A stretch of DNA of 64,000 nt. Origin: Tolypocladium sp. Sup5 PDA-1. Its lineage: Eukaryota > Ascomycota > Sordariomycetes > Hypocreales > Ophiocordycipitaceae. The stretch covers positions 1,426,001 to 1,490,000 of the forward strand of contig JPHH03000001.1 of assembly GCA_000750105.3 (NCBI GenBank), written 5' to 3'. The notes beneath the pieces were generated by a model that worked only from the letters and a program-made list of their open reading frames with translations, was not told the origin of the DNA and did not search any database. The position numbers were made by a program, and so were the translations under genes. This document shows positions 34,618 through 43,385 of the stretch, piece by piece; within the stretch, counting starts at the first letter, position 1, and each line of letters starts with the position of its first letter.

Positions 34618-35858
34618 ATGAACGGCGGCTACGAGAAGCAGCGCGGCCTCGACGAGGACAACTTTGGCGCCAAGGGCAGCATCGTCAGCGCCTTTGACGC
34701 ATTCCGTACGTCCCCCCTCTATCTGGGTACCCAATGCCCCCGTGGACTGACCGTTGTGCTCTGCTACAGCAAAGTCGAAGCCCCAATATGTCACGAGAAC
34801 AGCCGGCGGCGGCAAGTGGACCGTCGCCATGGCCGTCATCTCCATCGTCCTGCTCTGGAGCGAGGTCGCCCGGTGGTGGCGCGGCGCCGAGACGCACAAC
34901 TTTGCCGTCGAAAAGGGCGTCTCGCACTCGATGCAGATCAATCTCGACACCGTCGTGCGCATGAAGTGCGGCGACTTGCACGTCAATGTCCAGGACGCCT
35001 CGGGCGACCGCATCCTCGCCGGCACACTGCTGCAAAAGGACCAGACGAGCTGGAGCCAATGGGTCAACGCCAAGGGCATACACCAGCTGGGGCGCGACAG
35101 CCAGGGTCGCGTCATCACCGGTGCCGGCTGGAAGGACCTGGCGCACGAGGAGGGCTTTGGGGAGGAGCACGTGCACGACATTGTGGCCGCTGGCAAGAGG
35201 AGGGCGAGGTGGGCGAGGACCCCGAGGGTCAAGGGGCCGCCGGACAGCTGTCGCATCTACGGCAGCCTCGACTTGAACAAGGTGCAGGGAGACTTTCACA
35301 TTACGGCGAGGGGCCACGGGTACATTGAGGGTGGCGATCACCTGGACCACAGCAGTATGTTCTACTAATTGTTGCATGCCCTGTGTAGTACTGACACTCC
35401 CAGGATTCAACTTTTCGCACATCATCTCGGAGCTCTCCTACGGCCCCTTTTACCCGTCCCTGGTCAACCCCCTCGACCGCACCGTCAACGGCGCCAAGAA
35501 TAACTTCCACAAGTTCCAGTACTACCTGTCGGTCGTGCCCACCGTCTACAGCGTCGGCTCGAGCTCCATCTTCACCAACCAGTACGCCGTCACGGAGCAG
35601 AGCAAGGAGATCAACGAGCGCTCGGTTCCGGGCATCTTCGTCAAGTATGACATCGAGCCCATCCTGCTGGCCGTCCACGAAAGCCGCGAGGGCATCCTCG
35701 CCTTCCTCCTCAAGCTCATCAACGTGCTGAGCGGCGTGCTCGTCGCGGGCCACTGGGGGTTCACGCTGAGCGAGTGGGCGCGCGAGGTCATTGGCAAGAG
35801 GCGGCGGATCAGCGGCGGCGAGGGCGTGCTGGGGAGCAAGAGCGGGTACGATGAGTAG
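34618..35858 (+). CDS. erv41: ERV41/ERGIC2-like ER-Golgi COPII vesicle protein
   Basis: Exons 34618-34705, 34770-35354 and 35404-35858 encode 375 residues. The introns are 64 and 49 nt with GTACGT and GTATGT donors. The N-terminal cytosolic signature SAFDAFPKSKPQYVTRT is followed by a membrane helix at about residues 47-62 (WTVAMAVISIVLLW). The luminal part has the family blocks VEKGVSHSMQINLD, VNVQDASGDRILAG, CRIYGSLDLNKVQGDFHITA and HIISELSYGPFYPSLVNPLD. A second hydrophobic helix (ILAFLLKLINVLSGVLVAG) lies near the end. These two-helix proteins form the Erv41-Erv46 receptor that cycles between ER and Golgi and retrieves escaped ER proteins. The short luminal domain and tail fit Erv41 rather than Erv46. 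Confidence 0.93.
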
Positions 35859-36028
35859 ATGTGAGGCTGGGTTGGGTTAGATGTGCGAATCTAGAGGGCT
35901 GAAATTTGACGGCGTTGGGATATGGCGCCGAGGATATGTATCTCTATTGCATCCATTGAGCGAATAGCATGACCTTACAGCAACTGCAGTCTCTTGCAGA
36001 TATTGGAGACGACCATTGGCTCTTGATA

Positions 36029-36715
36029 CTAATCACACTGCATCTTGTCACACTGCATCCCGCCCAAGTCCCGCCAATATTGCCCTTTGAAATCCCAAAC
36101 ACGCGCGCCTGCCGAGGTCTCTACATCCCAATGCACCGTCCACGACCGCACGCCGTCCAACTCCTGCCACGCCCCCTGCTTCAGAGGAACGACGGGAAGA
36201 CTCCGTATGAGCACCCGCATCTCCGCCGCCGTGACGGACCGATACGGACGGCCGGAGCCGCCGAAGAGCTCCCGTCCCCGTGCGTCCAGCGTCACGGGGC
36301 ACAGCACCTGGCGGTCCCGAAACAGGACCGGGTGGCCGGCCTCATCGACAGCGGCGTGTATGCCGGCACACCAGAGCGCCGCGTGCCCGAGCAGGGCGTA
36401 TACGACCTCGGACCAGTTCGTCGTGGCGGGGGAGACGCGCGCGTGCACGGCGAGGGCCTCGTGCGCGCGGCAGAGGAGGCCGTGGTGCCGCCAGGTGGTG
36501 ATGGCGGCGGCGGTGCCGTCGGGCTGGAAGGTGAAGCAGGCGCCGACGGGGCGGCCGTCTTGCAGGGTGTGCCAGGCTTCGAGGAGGGAGATGAGGTGCA
36601 GGGCGGCGGTGCGCATGGCTTCGGGGGGGACCCAGATCGGGTAGGCTGTGCGCCGGGGAGGGGATGCCGCAGGAGACGGGGCCCCGAACAAAGCTGGCAT
36701 AACGACTTGGTCCAT
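36029..36715 (-). CDS. Uncharacterised 228-residue fungal protein
   Basis: An intronless frame starting MDQVVMPALFGAP; a second Met at residue 6 is possible. The sequence looks constrained rather than random: RRTAYPIWVPPEAM, ALHLISLLEAWHTLQDGRPV, GACFTFQPDGTAAAITTWRH, RPYRSVTAAEMRVLIRSLPV and SWTVHWDVETSAGARVWDF. There is no signal peptide or membrane helix. I cannot assign a family. The last residues contain a small duplication, MQCDKMQCD, from a repeated TGCATCTTGTCACAC word, so the true family end may be slightly earlier. It converges with ERV41 at 170 bp. Confidence 0.65.
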   Translation of the reverse strand: MDQVVMPALFGAPSPAASPPRRTAYPIWVPPEAMRTAALHLISLLEAWHTLQDGRPVGACFTFQPDGTAAAITTWRHHGLLCRAHEALAVHARVSPATTNWSEVVYALLGHAALWCAGIHAAVDEAGHPVLFRDRQVLCPVTLDARGRELFGGSGRPYRSVTAAEMRVLIRSLPVVPLKQGAWQELDGVRSWTVHWDVETSAGARVWDFKGQYWRDLGGMQCDKMQCD

Positions 36716-36939
36716 GGCTGAAGAAGAGGGTCCTTGCTACGTAAGGTGAAAGGAGAACGAGTGCCTGGTAGTCCCAAAGGAGAGAGGACGGCCTTATCAT
36801 GGGTGGTCGAGCCGCCGGTGAGTCTCCTCCCTACATGTAGAAAACGGGAACACAGTCAAAGAACAGGAACGGCCTGCTTATGTGCAGCATGGGACAAATA
36901 TGACGCCTATGTTTGTCGCTCTACAAACATTGAACAGTG

Positions 36940-37372
36940 TTAAGGAGATAGGAAAAAGGGACAAACGAAGAATGCAAGCGCAACTCGGAAGACAAGGCCT
37001 ATCGAATCTGGATCAACAGTACCGGCTGAGTACGCAGTGTATTCTGTTCTGAACTCGACGGATCCTCGGTTGGGGCCGTACGCACCGTGGGGTAGCTGAG
37101 CGGCACCCTGGGCTGGAACTTGTGTCCCCCAGGCCGGCGCCCAGGTGAGCTTGACGTCGGTCAGGCGCTCGCGCGGCGTGGCCCGCTTCGGGTTGGCCAC
37201 GTCGTCTTGGTGGAAGGCCTGCTTGATGAGGCGGCAGAGGGGACAGTCGCTGCGGTGGATGCGGGACCGGGGGCCGAGGGAGTAGGCTCCTTTGTCGGCG
37301 TTGAAGTCGCGCTCGAGCTCGGCGAAGTCGAGGGGGACGGTGCGGCAGTAGGTGCAGAGGGGGGTGAGTTGA
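36940..37372 (-). pseudogene. N-terminal fragment of a heterokaryon-incompatibility (HET) type protein
   Basis: The minus strand reads LTPLCTYCRTVPLDFAEL, then YSLGPRSRIHRSDCPLCRLI, then RLTDVKLTWAPAWG and FRTEYTAYSAG. The CxxC pair followed by SDCPLCRLI is the usual N-terminal opening of fungal HET-domain proteins. The frame ends at 36940 after about 140 codons, far short of the several hundred expected, and no HET core follows before the next gene. Upstream, an in-frame stop (about 37425) precedes any ATG. An acceptor-like CATAG lies just before GTCAACTCACC, so one 5' exon could be missing from my model. I treat it as a decayed or truncated copy, though a short expressed protein is possible. 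Confidence 0.55.
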
Positions 37373-37688
37373 CCTATGTTGGGCGACGACGCTCTGTGAA
37401 GCTGCCCGTGCCTCGGTTGGTCTGGTTACATGTACGGTTGAAACAAAAAAGTCTTTGTCGCCTGGTGAGCCTTGTAAGTTGAGGTTCTGTTGGAGTAGAC
37501 GCGCGGAGTTTGGAATATGCCTACTTTTGACGAACTGTAAGCTTTGGAGCTGCAAGGATACCACCTTTTTGCTAAACCACATGACTACCGCTCTAGTACA
37601 ATCATTGACGATATGACGTCCAGTTTTCGACTCACTCCTTGGTTTCAGATTGAATAGACCGCTGACTATGAAGACGGCGCAGACGCCC

Positions 37689-38729
37689 CTATACAGTGTA
37701 CACTAGCTTTTCGCCGCTGACCTTGTTGTCCTCCAGAGCCTGCAAGCCATCCATCACATTTTCCAGCCCGTGCTCGACCCGAGGCTGGTGGACCTTGATC
37801 TTGCCTGCCTCGAGCAGGTCTCGGGCAAGGTCCCAGAACTTGCTGGCATACTCCAGGTCCTCCGGCTTGGCCGGGACCTTATTGTCGCGAATCGTAAAGG
37901 CCTCGCCGATGGCCGTATACGCGACGGTGGACGTAGCGGAGACGTCGCTGCGCGGGAACTGCAGAGAGAGGAGGGACCCGTACTTTGCGCCGGGCGATGA
38001 TGTGAGCGAGTCGGCGCAGACCTGGGCCGACGCGGGGAGAGAGATGGTGTCCCACGCCAGGGTCAGCTTGTTGTTCGTGTACTCGCGAATCTTCCTGGCG
38101 CAGTCGGGGTCCTTGTAGTCGAACGCCGCGTCCGCCCCGAGGGCCGTGACCTGGTCAAAGTTGTGCGGCGAGCAGGTCGTGACGACCTTGTAGCCGGACA
38201 GCTTGGCGAACTGGATCCCGAGGGCGCCCGTGGCCGTGCTGCCGCCGTAGATCAAGATGGAGACGGGTTCCTTGACGGGCGCCGTCGGCAGCGCCAGGCC
38301 CAGCGTCTGGTACAGGCCCTGCGCGACGGTGGTGACGCCGACGCCCAGCGTGGCCGCCTCCTCGAAGCCGAGGTTGCCGGGGATCTTGATCTGCAGGTCC
38401 GCCTTGACGACAATGTACTCGGCAAAGGTGCCGTCCTCATGCTGCACGGCGTTGGACCCGTGCGCCACGCCGCAGACGCGGTCGCCCTTCTTGAAGCCCC
38501 TGGTGACCTTGGGGCCGACGGCCTCGACGACGCCCGCGTAGTCGCAGCCGACGAGGGGGCCGGGCTCGCTGATGAGGAACTTGATGTGCTTCCAGTCGGT
38601 GGGGTTGAGCGCCACGGCCTTGGTCTTGACGAGGATGTAGTCGTCGCGCAGCTTGGGGATGGGGCGGTCGTTGACGAGCTTGGCCACGCCGGGGCCCTGT
38701 ATGACGACTGCGCGCTGGGTAGCTGCCAT
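37689..38729 (-). CDS. Zinc-free MDR-family reductase (ToxD/trans-enoyl reductase-like)
   Basis: An intronless 346-residue frame starting MAATQRAVVIQGPG. The N-terminal GroES-like half contains VALNPTDWKHIKFL, GPLVGCDYAGVVEAVGPKV and GDRVCGVAHGSN. The Rossmann half contains LIYGGSTATGALGIQFAKLS, KVVTTCSPHN and LGADAAFDYKDPDCA. The catalytic-zinc ligands of classical alcohol dehydrogenases are absent, as in quinone oxidoreductase-like and polyketide trans-enoyl reductase subfamilies. An NADPH-dependent reduction of an activated double bond is the likely chemistry; the substrate is unknown. No polyketide synthase lies in the window, so cluster membership is not supported. A TATATA element lies about 105 bp upstream. 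Confidence 0.9.
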   Translation of the reverse strand: MAATQRAVVIQGPGVAKLVNDRPIPKLRDDYILVKTKAVALNPTDWKHIKFLISEPGPLVGCDYAGVVEAVGPKVTRGFKKGDRVCGVAHGSNAVQHEDGTFAEYIVVKADLQIKIPGNLGFEEAATLGVGVTTVAQGLYQTLGLALPTAPVKEPVSILIYGGSTATGALGIQFAKLSGYKVVTTCSPHNFDQVTALGADAAFDYKDPDCARKIREYTNNKLTLAWDTISLPASAQVCADSLTSSPGAKYGSLLSLQFPRSDVSATSTVAYTAIGEAFTIRDNKVPAKPEDLEYASKFWDLARDLLEAGKIKVHQPRVEHGLENVMDGLQALEDNKVSGEKLVYTV

Positions 38730-38832
38730 GTTGACGAGATGCGAATGCTGTGCGAGCGGGAGGAAGAAGCCGATTGGACGATTACATGCAGTGGGAGGTG
38801 AGATTGGAGGACGACCTTGGGATGGGTGGATG

Positions 38833-38841
38833 GTAGGCCTA
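38833..38841 (-). promoter_or_regulatory. TATA box of the MDR reductase gene
   Basis: CTTATATAG on the minus strand sits about 105 nt upstream of the reductase ATG at 38729, a normal distance for a fungal TATA element. Confidence 0.5.
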
Positions 38842-39551
38842 TATAAGGTGACAAGCAGCTTGCTTCAACTGACTCTGTGGTTCCATCAATAGCGCCGCGG
38901 ATGGGACTGGAATGGCGGATGTACGAGGTTCCGCCACGGCCTTGAAGGGTTGCTTGCTTACAATAGCGGCATTGACCGACCGTGGCTGTACGAGGGGATC
39001 ATCTATGACGCGCAAGGTCGCAAGGCGAAGCGTCTAAATGGTTGCGTGCTTCCCCCACCCAAGGCCACGGATTTGAGTTTGTCAGCCGCCGCCGCGACGC
39101 CTGGATTCTGCAACCCGTCATCCAGCCCGCTTGCCTCATCACTAACTACTCTGCATGGCAAGCGCAGCATCCTCGGCCGGAGCAGTTCCCCTTTGGGAAT
39201 GACCACGCAATGTAATTGGGTCGCGGGCCCGCCTCCCTCCGCGGCGGTGTGGGTCCCCGGCACATTATCTCGGCAATGGCGGCATGGACGCCGGAGGGCC
39301 CGGGAGGCCGGTTCGCTTATAAATGGACGGCGAGAATGAAGACGCCGGGCCGCGTCGTCTACGGGCGAGTCGGTATCAAGCAGGATGTGATTTAGCAGCT
39401 CTAAACTAATGGCATGCAAGCCGTCAAGACCGCGCAAGCAAGACAGGTCTTGTGGTACGGGAGCGCAATTGAGTAATTAGATAGAATTAAAATCGTACAT
39501 TGACCCTCCATCTTGAATTGAAAGCGCCGAGCCAGATCCACCGAGATTAGA
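38842..39551. other. Intergenic between MDR reductase and GPI-protein gene
   Basis: Upstream DNA of the reductase gene and 3' DNA of the Gly/Ser-rich protein gene. No coding frame is supported. Confidence 0.5.
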
Positions 39552-40973
39552 TTACATGGCGGCAGCCAGAGCGGCGACGGCCGCGACAACCGCAGACACC
39601 GAGATGCCAGTCTGCACAGCTCCGCTGACGGTGACGGGACGGCCACCGGTGGAATTGCCAGAGGCACCGGGAGCGCCGGCCGTGAAAGCGGGGGAGGCGG
39701 GAACGCGGGCGGTCGAAGCGGAAGCCCCGTTGGCGCCGTTGGACCCGCCGGCGCTGTTGACGGGGGCGCCAGGGGAGCTGGAGCCAGCAGTGGAGCCAGA
39801 GCCGGAGCCAGGAGCACCGGCGGTGGTCTCATCGGGTTCGCAATCATCATCCCCAGGCACAGGCGAACCAGGAGCAACAACACCATCAAGGGAGCCGTTG
39901 GCACCGTTGGAACCGGAGCCAGGCTTGCCACCCACGGGGGAACCGCCAACGACGCTGCCGGGAGCGGGGCTCATACCGTTGCCGACGGGGCTAGACTGTC
40001 CATTGCTGGGAACGTGGAAGACGGGGAGCTCAGCGACGACCTCCTTGGCAGGCGCACGGTTGATGGTACCGGGGATGCCCTTGTCGGCGTCGCAAGACAG
40101 CTTAACCTCGCCATTGGCGTTGATCACGGCGCAGCACTTGGTCTCGAAGACCTGTACGACGGTGACGTGGACGGTGGTGCTAGTGTTGCCGGCGGGCATG
40201 GTGTTGTTGCCGAACTTGACGCTCGAGGGTCGCGGGGCCACGGAGCTCTCGACCACCTCGGCCTTGCCTGAGCATCGAATCCAGCCGTCGTTGATGCCGA
40301 GGGCTGGTGCGCTGGGGGTTCCGGCGAGGACGGGAAGGGAGGTGCTGATGCTGGCCGCGATATCGGGACGGCTGCTGGTCGAAACGGCGGTGCTGAAGCT
40401 GGTCGCGGAGGTGGTGCTGGGGCTGGTCGCGGAGGTGGTGCTCACGGTAGGCGGCACGGGGGTGAACGGGCCCGGCCCCTGGGGGAGACGGGTCGCGTTG
40501 TAGTAAATCTCCACGCGCGTGTTGCCAACGGCCTTGTTGAAGAGCTCGTTGTCCACCTTGGCGGACGTGTACGGGGTCGCCTCAGCAGCCGATGCCCAGA
40601 CCTTGGCCCATTCGGCCGTGGGAGTGGGCACGCAAAAGGCCGCCGACGCGCTCGACAGGACGCCGCGCCAGTGCTTGCGGTCCTGGTTGCCGCGGAAGCC
40701 GTGCGTCCACAGGCAGTCGAGGCAGCCGAACTCGTCGTCGACGTAGCTGCCCTCGCAGATGCAGTCGCGGTGCGCCTTGAGGTGCTCGGGGGTCGTGCCG
40801 TTGGCCTTGCAGGTGACCATGGTGCGCTCGAGCAGCGGGCACGGGTACATGGTGTCGCGGACGATGAGCTGGCCGGACGGGTAGCAGACCGAGTTGACCA
40901 GGTCCTGGATGACCTGGGCGGAGGTGCCCTGCAGAGCCGCGAGGGCGGCGAGGAGGACCGACTGCTTCATCAT
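39552..40973 (-). CDS. Secreted GPI-anchored protein with Cys-rich head and collagen-like Gly/Pro/Ser stalk
   Basis: An intronless 473-residue frame. The N-terminus MMKQSVLLAALAALQGTSA is a signal peptide. Residues about 25-120 form a Cys-containing domain with NSVCYPSGQLIVRDTMYPCP, HRDCICEGSYVDDEFGCLDC and LWTHGFRGNQDRKHW. Then come Thr/Ser blocks (TTSATSPSTTSATS), a second small Cys segment (FETKCCAVINANGEVKLSCD), and a long Gly/Ser/Pro/Asn stalk (PGSPVPGDDD, GSGSGSTAGSSSPGAPV, NGANGASAS). The last 25 residues are hydrophobic and end VAAVAALAAAM, a GPI-attachment pattern. An outer-wall or adhesin-like protein is the likely role; I do not recognise the head domain family with certainty. Confidence 0.85.
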   Translation of the reverse strand: MMKQSVLLAALAALQGTSAQVIQDLVNSVCYPSGQLIVRDTMYPCPLLERTMVTCKANGTTPEHLKAHRDCICEGSYVDDEFGCLDCLWTHGFRGNQDRKHWRGVLSSASAAFCVPTPTAEWAKVWASAAEATPYTSAKVDNELFNKAVGNTRVEIYYNATRLPQGPGPFTPVPPTVSTTSATSPSTTSATSFSTAVSTSSRPDIAASISTSLPVLAGTPSAPALGINDGWIRCSGKAEVVESSVAPRPSSVKFGNNTMPAGNTSTTVHVTVVQVFETKCCAVINANGEVKLSCDADKGIPGTINRAPAKEVVAELPVFHVPSNGQSSPVGNGMSPAPGSVVGGSPVGGKPGSGSNGANGSLDGVVAPGSPVPGDDDCEPDETTAGAPGSGSGSTAGSSSPGAPVNSAGGSNGANGASASTARVPASPAFTAGAPGASGNSTGGRPVTVSGAVQTGISVSAVVAAVAALAAAM

Positions 40974-41734
40974 GGCGGCGGTTTATTATTATTAGCGGGA
41001 CTGGAGTCCGTGGGTGGAAGCCGCGTAGGACAGAGGACGGAGCGGGAACAATGAATGAATGTAATGCCCCAAAGGACGTAAAAGAGTGACTGAGTTGGAG
41101 TACTGCCGGGACTAAATGTGTCTGCCGTTGGAGTCCCCATCAGGATCCTCTCTGCTGGCCGGCCTGGACTCTTATACTCGAATGCATCCGCACCGCAACA
41201 CAGCCAAGCCATCCCGTGAATTGCTGACAGCACTCGCAGCTATTCGCCTGTCGATGCTTGCGTCGCGTATCCCGCGCATTTGCTTGGCTGAGTGGACCTC
41301 ATGTTTATGCGGTGGGATACTAATTAATTCCTGCGCAAGCATGAGGCATCGTCATGAATCGCGTGCGAAACACGTGTGGTGCTGGGGCCGGCAGACTCCA
41401 TCTGAAGAAGGCAAAGCTTAAACTGTGGGCGCGAGTCCACTGTGACGTTGCGTCTGCTTGGAGTGTCAGAGTATTATCTCAATCAGGGACCCGCCAGCCT
41501 CAATGCGATGGCTCTGGGTCCGCGTTGGACGTTGACGCCTGCTGTGGCCCGGCTCTCGGTGAGCTGTTGGCGCTTTCGACGCGACCAACACGTCCGACGC
41601 CAGATCTGTGAAGTGGTCTCGCGCGGTTGGAAACACGCTCAACGACACGGCCCGGTGTTCCTCGCCCGAGTTGGCGATCAACTGACCACGCCGCCGTTGC
41701 TGAGAGAAGCGAGGGAGAGAAGCACAGGTTGCAG

Positions 41735-41844
41735 GTGCTCGCTTGGAGGAAGAAGAGGAACCTGACAAGGTCAGGGAATGGTGGCATGTGCTCGCTTGGA
41801 GGAAGAAGAGGAACCTGACTAAGGTCGGTCAGGGAATGGTGTAA
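41735..41844. repeat. Tandem duplication of a ~53-bp unit
   Basis: The block beginning GTGCTCGCTTGGAGGAAGAA at 41735 repeats from 41788. The second copy carries a 4-nt GGTC expansion and one extra T. A shorter GTTGCTCGCC remnant follows. It does not lie in a supported gene. Confidence 0.9.
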
Positions 41845-42988
41845 GTTGCTCGCCGCCTTGACAAGCAACCCCTGCTACAAAGCCGACAAATGCGGACATC
41901 GGCTACACTATTGTCACTGTGGCTATCCCGCTTCGGGAATGTGGCGCCCGTCAGAAAGATATATCTAAATGCATTTATAGTGCAGCCATTTTTCAGTCAC
42001 CCGGCATCTGCCGTTCCGCCCCAATTGCCCACCTTGCGCATCGCTAGTATCACGAGGAATAGAACTTAAAACCATATACACTACTCAAATCGCATGATTT
42101 GCTCGGACGGCTAGAGGTTTGTAGTCTCTTGTCCCTGTGTAGCCCGTGCGCGCTATCGCTTCGCCGGGCGTTTAGCTTGTCCCCTATTTACTATGGAATT
42201 AGCTGTGAGGCCGGGAGTTGACCCAATAGCGATAGAATTGGTTGTGCCACTACTCGAAGAAAGAAACGAGGTATCTCCCATTGCCCTGCTGACAGCGCTG
42301 CAACTGTTGGTCGTGAATCAGCAAGAGTCATGCACCAACCCACACTTCCAAACCCGCCGCCCGTGGGCTGTGAGGGCCAAACCTCGTCCTCTTTCTCTCC
42401 CATCCAACTGCTCTCGCATCCTCATTTGCAATGCCGTTCCCCGGATTCAGCAGTTTCCCGGCAGAGATCAGGCGCGCAATCTGGGGATTCGCCTTGCCGA
42501 CAGACGACGAAGACCTGGCACTTCTCACCTAATCGACCCTGCAGAGCAGCAATCAATACCTCTCTCAAACCTAGAAACCTCCGCCCAAGGGGAACATTCC
42601 AGAGCAGCATCACGATGCTCCAGTCAACCACGGTGGCAGCAATAAAATTCCACCTCGAGTACATCAAGCCCAGCCGTCGTAACAAAAAGATGGGTACCGC
42701 AGGCGGGAGGTTCTGCGAGAAGATGACCGTTTGGCCCTGTCAGATTATCCGGACGATTTCACAATGGCTGACTGTGTGCTGGGGAGCAAGGGAGCGTACA
42801 GAGGCAGCGGGTGAAGGTGATAGTCGGGTGCCGCTGGAGGACAGGCGGGAGGCGTTCTTCCCTCAACATGCGGCCTCGTCGTTCCTGTCGACGGCGACAT
42901 CGAGGAATATTCGGGAGGCAAACGACATACTGTGAAGCTAGCTAGCCAGCTATATGCCCTGCCTCTGTCAATCTAGCTTGAGACAGCA

Positions 42989-43042
42989 TGCAAGCACCCA
43001 CAAACATTTCGATAGTGCAAGCACCCACAAACATTTCGATAG
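42989..43042. repeat. Perfect 27-bp tandem direct repeat
   Basis: Two adjacent identical copies (42989-43015 and 43016-43042) begin TGCAAGCACCCACAAACATT. They lie about 350 bp upstream of the PI-PLC pseudogene. Confidence 0.95.
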
Positions 43043-43385
43043 GCCTTCGCACATCAAAGAGCCTGAAGACCGAAATCAGCAGATGCATACGCAGCACACT
43101 GCCCCAGTCTGCCTCTTGCAACTTGCAGAGCTGTCAGCCAAGGAAGATTGTGCTCCTGATCAATTGGCAGAGTTTTTCCAACAGCTCAGGAACCACCAGA
43201 ACTCTCTAAACACCACGCCTGGGGAAGCCTTTGGGTAGGGCTGGGAAGAGTATGCTGCAATAGATGTGCGCTATTGGGGGGATCATTTCAACGGAGGTGT
43301 TTGAGAATGGGCATTTGGGGATGGGCATCTGGGGATATACATTCGGGCATGCCACGGCAAGTTGAACAGGGAGTGACTGGGGGAA

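Larger units (their letters stand above)
40974..43385. other. Intergenic 2.4 kb with local duplications
   Basis: The left end is the promoter of the GPI-protein gene. A minus-strand frame near 42422-42685 contains a hydrophobic stretch (YSRWNFIAATVVDWSIVMLL) but no domain or exon context. Two local direct repeats are annotated separately. No gene is supported. Confidence 0.45.

Noticed and set aside
39556..40503. 315-codon plus-strand frame
   Set aside because: Antisense to the Gly/Pro/Ser stalk of the GPI-protein gene, which has a signal peptide and GPI end on the minus strand.
37689..40973. Secondary-metabolite cluster around the MDR reductase
   Set aside because: No polyketide or peptide synthase, cytochrome P450 or cluster regulator is present; the reductase is alone between a HET fragment and a GPI protein.
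42330..42935. 201-codon plus-strand frame and an overlapping hydrophobic minus frame
   Set aside because: Neither shows family motifs or plausible introns; they overlap each other in a repeat-bearing intergenic stretch.
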